Part shown: piece by piece, positions 63,537-64,000 of the stretch
How the letters are laid out: every line of letters starts with the position of its first letter
Numbering within the stretch: the stretch's first letter is position 1
Assembly: GCA_011799875.1 (NCBI GenBank)
Contig: CM022302.1
Coordinates: forward strand, 377,737,380-377,801,379
DNA length: 64,000 nt
Reading direction: 5' to 3'
From: Thinopyrum elongatum
Lineage: Eukaryota > Streptophyta > Magnoliopsida > Poales > Poaceae
Made by a program: the position numbers and the translations under genes
Notes under the pieces: generated by a model
What the model was told of the DNA's origin: nothing
Databases searched by the model: none
Seen by the model: only the letters and a program-made list of their open reading frames with translations

Positions 63537-64000
63537 GGCATCAGGTGAACATTAAAGCACCTATGCTAAGCACTCCGCAATGGGAGACAACTTATTTTTT
63601 GCGACGCAAGCTGCTCTCTCTCCTCAAGCACATATGCATAAGCACCGAACATTGTATAAGGTCTTAATCTCAATGTTAATACAATCCAAAAATGTTTGGT
63701 TAATTCAAAAAAGATCATAACATTAAATAACGAAGGAGCTTTATATTTAAAAAATGATCTGAGTTTAAAAATATGGTCGTGATATTTTAAACAATGTACA
63801 AAAATATTCACATAGTTTTAAAGAAAAGTGTTGTATCACTCAAAAACAGGTTCAACTTGTAATTTTTTTTTGCCATTTAAGCTAAAAATGTTCAAAATCA
63901 TGTGTTTAGGAAAGTTTTAATCATATTTGAAAATTATTAAACATGTATAGATATATTTTAGATGTATAGCAAAAGTGTACACTGTGTATGAAAAAAAATT
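63537..64000. other. AT-rich end of window, no gene seen
   Basis: Poly-A/T-rich DNA with repeated AAAAATGTTCAAAATCATG-like blocks, probably repeat-derived and running past the window. Confidence 0.4.

Overview
The window reads as nuclear DNA of a Triticeae grass (wheat, Aegilops or barley type). The basis is the transposon content: long LTRs starting TGATACGTCTCC, a CACTA element with GGGCC-rich subterminal arrays, Stowaway MITEs with CTCCxTCCGT ends, and grass LINEs. There are no bacterial-style operons, no CRISPR array, and no tRNA or rRNA that I can recognise. The family assignments come from recalled sequence features, not from a search.

Layout. (1) 1-10 kb is a low-copy, gene-bearing island. 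It holds a head-to-head pair of inverted paralogues of an unrecognised small protein (307-1972), an intact single-exon WRN-type 3'-5' exonuclease gene (6430-7149), a coiled-coil gene broken by one in-frame stop (8159-8863, minus) and a third small coiled-coil gene (9454-9855, minus). Three copies of one MITE family and several diverged 150-250 bp repeats lie between them. (2) 10.8-13.2 kb is a DNA element with about 490 bp terminal inverted repeats. (3) About 13.7-21.26 kb is a CACTA element: a decayed multi-exon second-ORF (TNP1-like) gene with tandemly amplified exons, a dense GGGCC subterminal array and a clear CACTACAAA terminus at 21259. No transposase is visible in it.

(4) 21.26-49.74 kb is a nest of LTR retrotransposons. 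The host is a gag-only element (22532-49739, 5' end lost at an abutting LTR fragment). It was split by element C (24072-31558, TSD GACAC), by a small Copia element F (31984-37147, 145 bp LTRs, the only one with pol) and by element D (39979-47014, TSD ATTCC), which lies inside the host's 3' LTR. C and D are related, lack pol and share a conserved double hairpin in their 3' non-coding region. (5) 49.7-52 kb holds a remnant of a gene with an RNase H1 N-terminal-like domain plus a C-terminal membrane segment, and a LINE remnant. (6) 52.3-56.5 kb is a Gypsy-type element (H) with gag and protease remnants and an internal deletion. (7) 56.5-64 kb is mostly non-coding: a LINE endonuclease fragment, two Stowaway MITEs and a hAT-like MITE carrying a run of 41 G.

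Only the exonuclease gene, the right-hand copy of the paralogue pair and the 133-residue gene look capable of giving an uninterrupted protein. Most of the rest is decaying mobile DNA. The items most worth following are the double hairpin shared by elements C and D, the reciprocally damaged inverted gene pair, the exon amplification in the CACTA gene, and the exonuclease / coiled-coil gene cluster.
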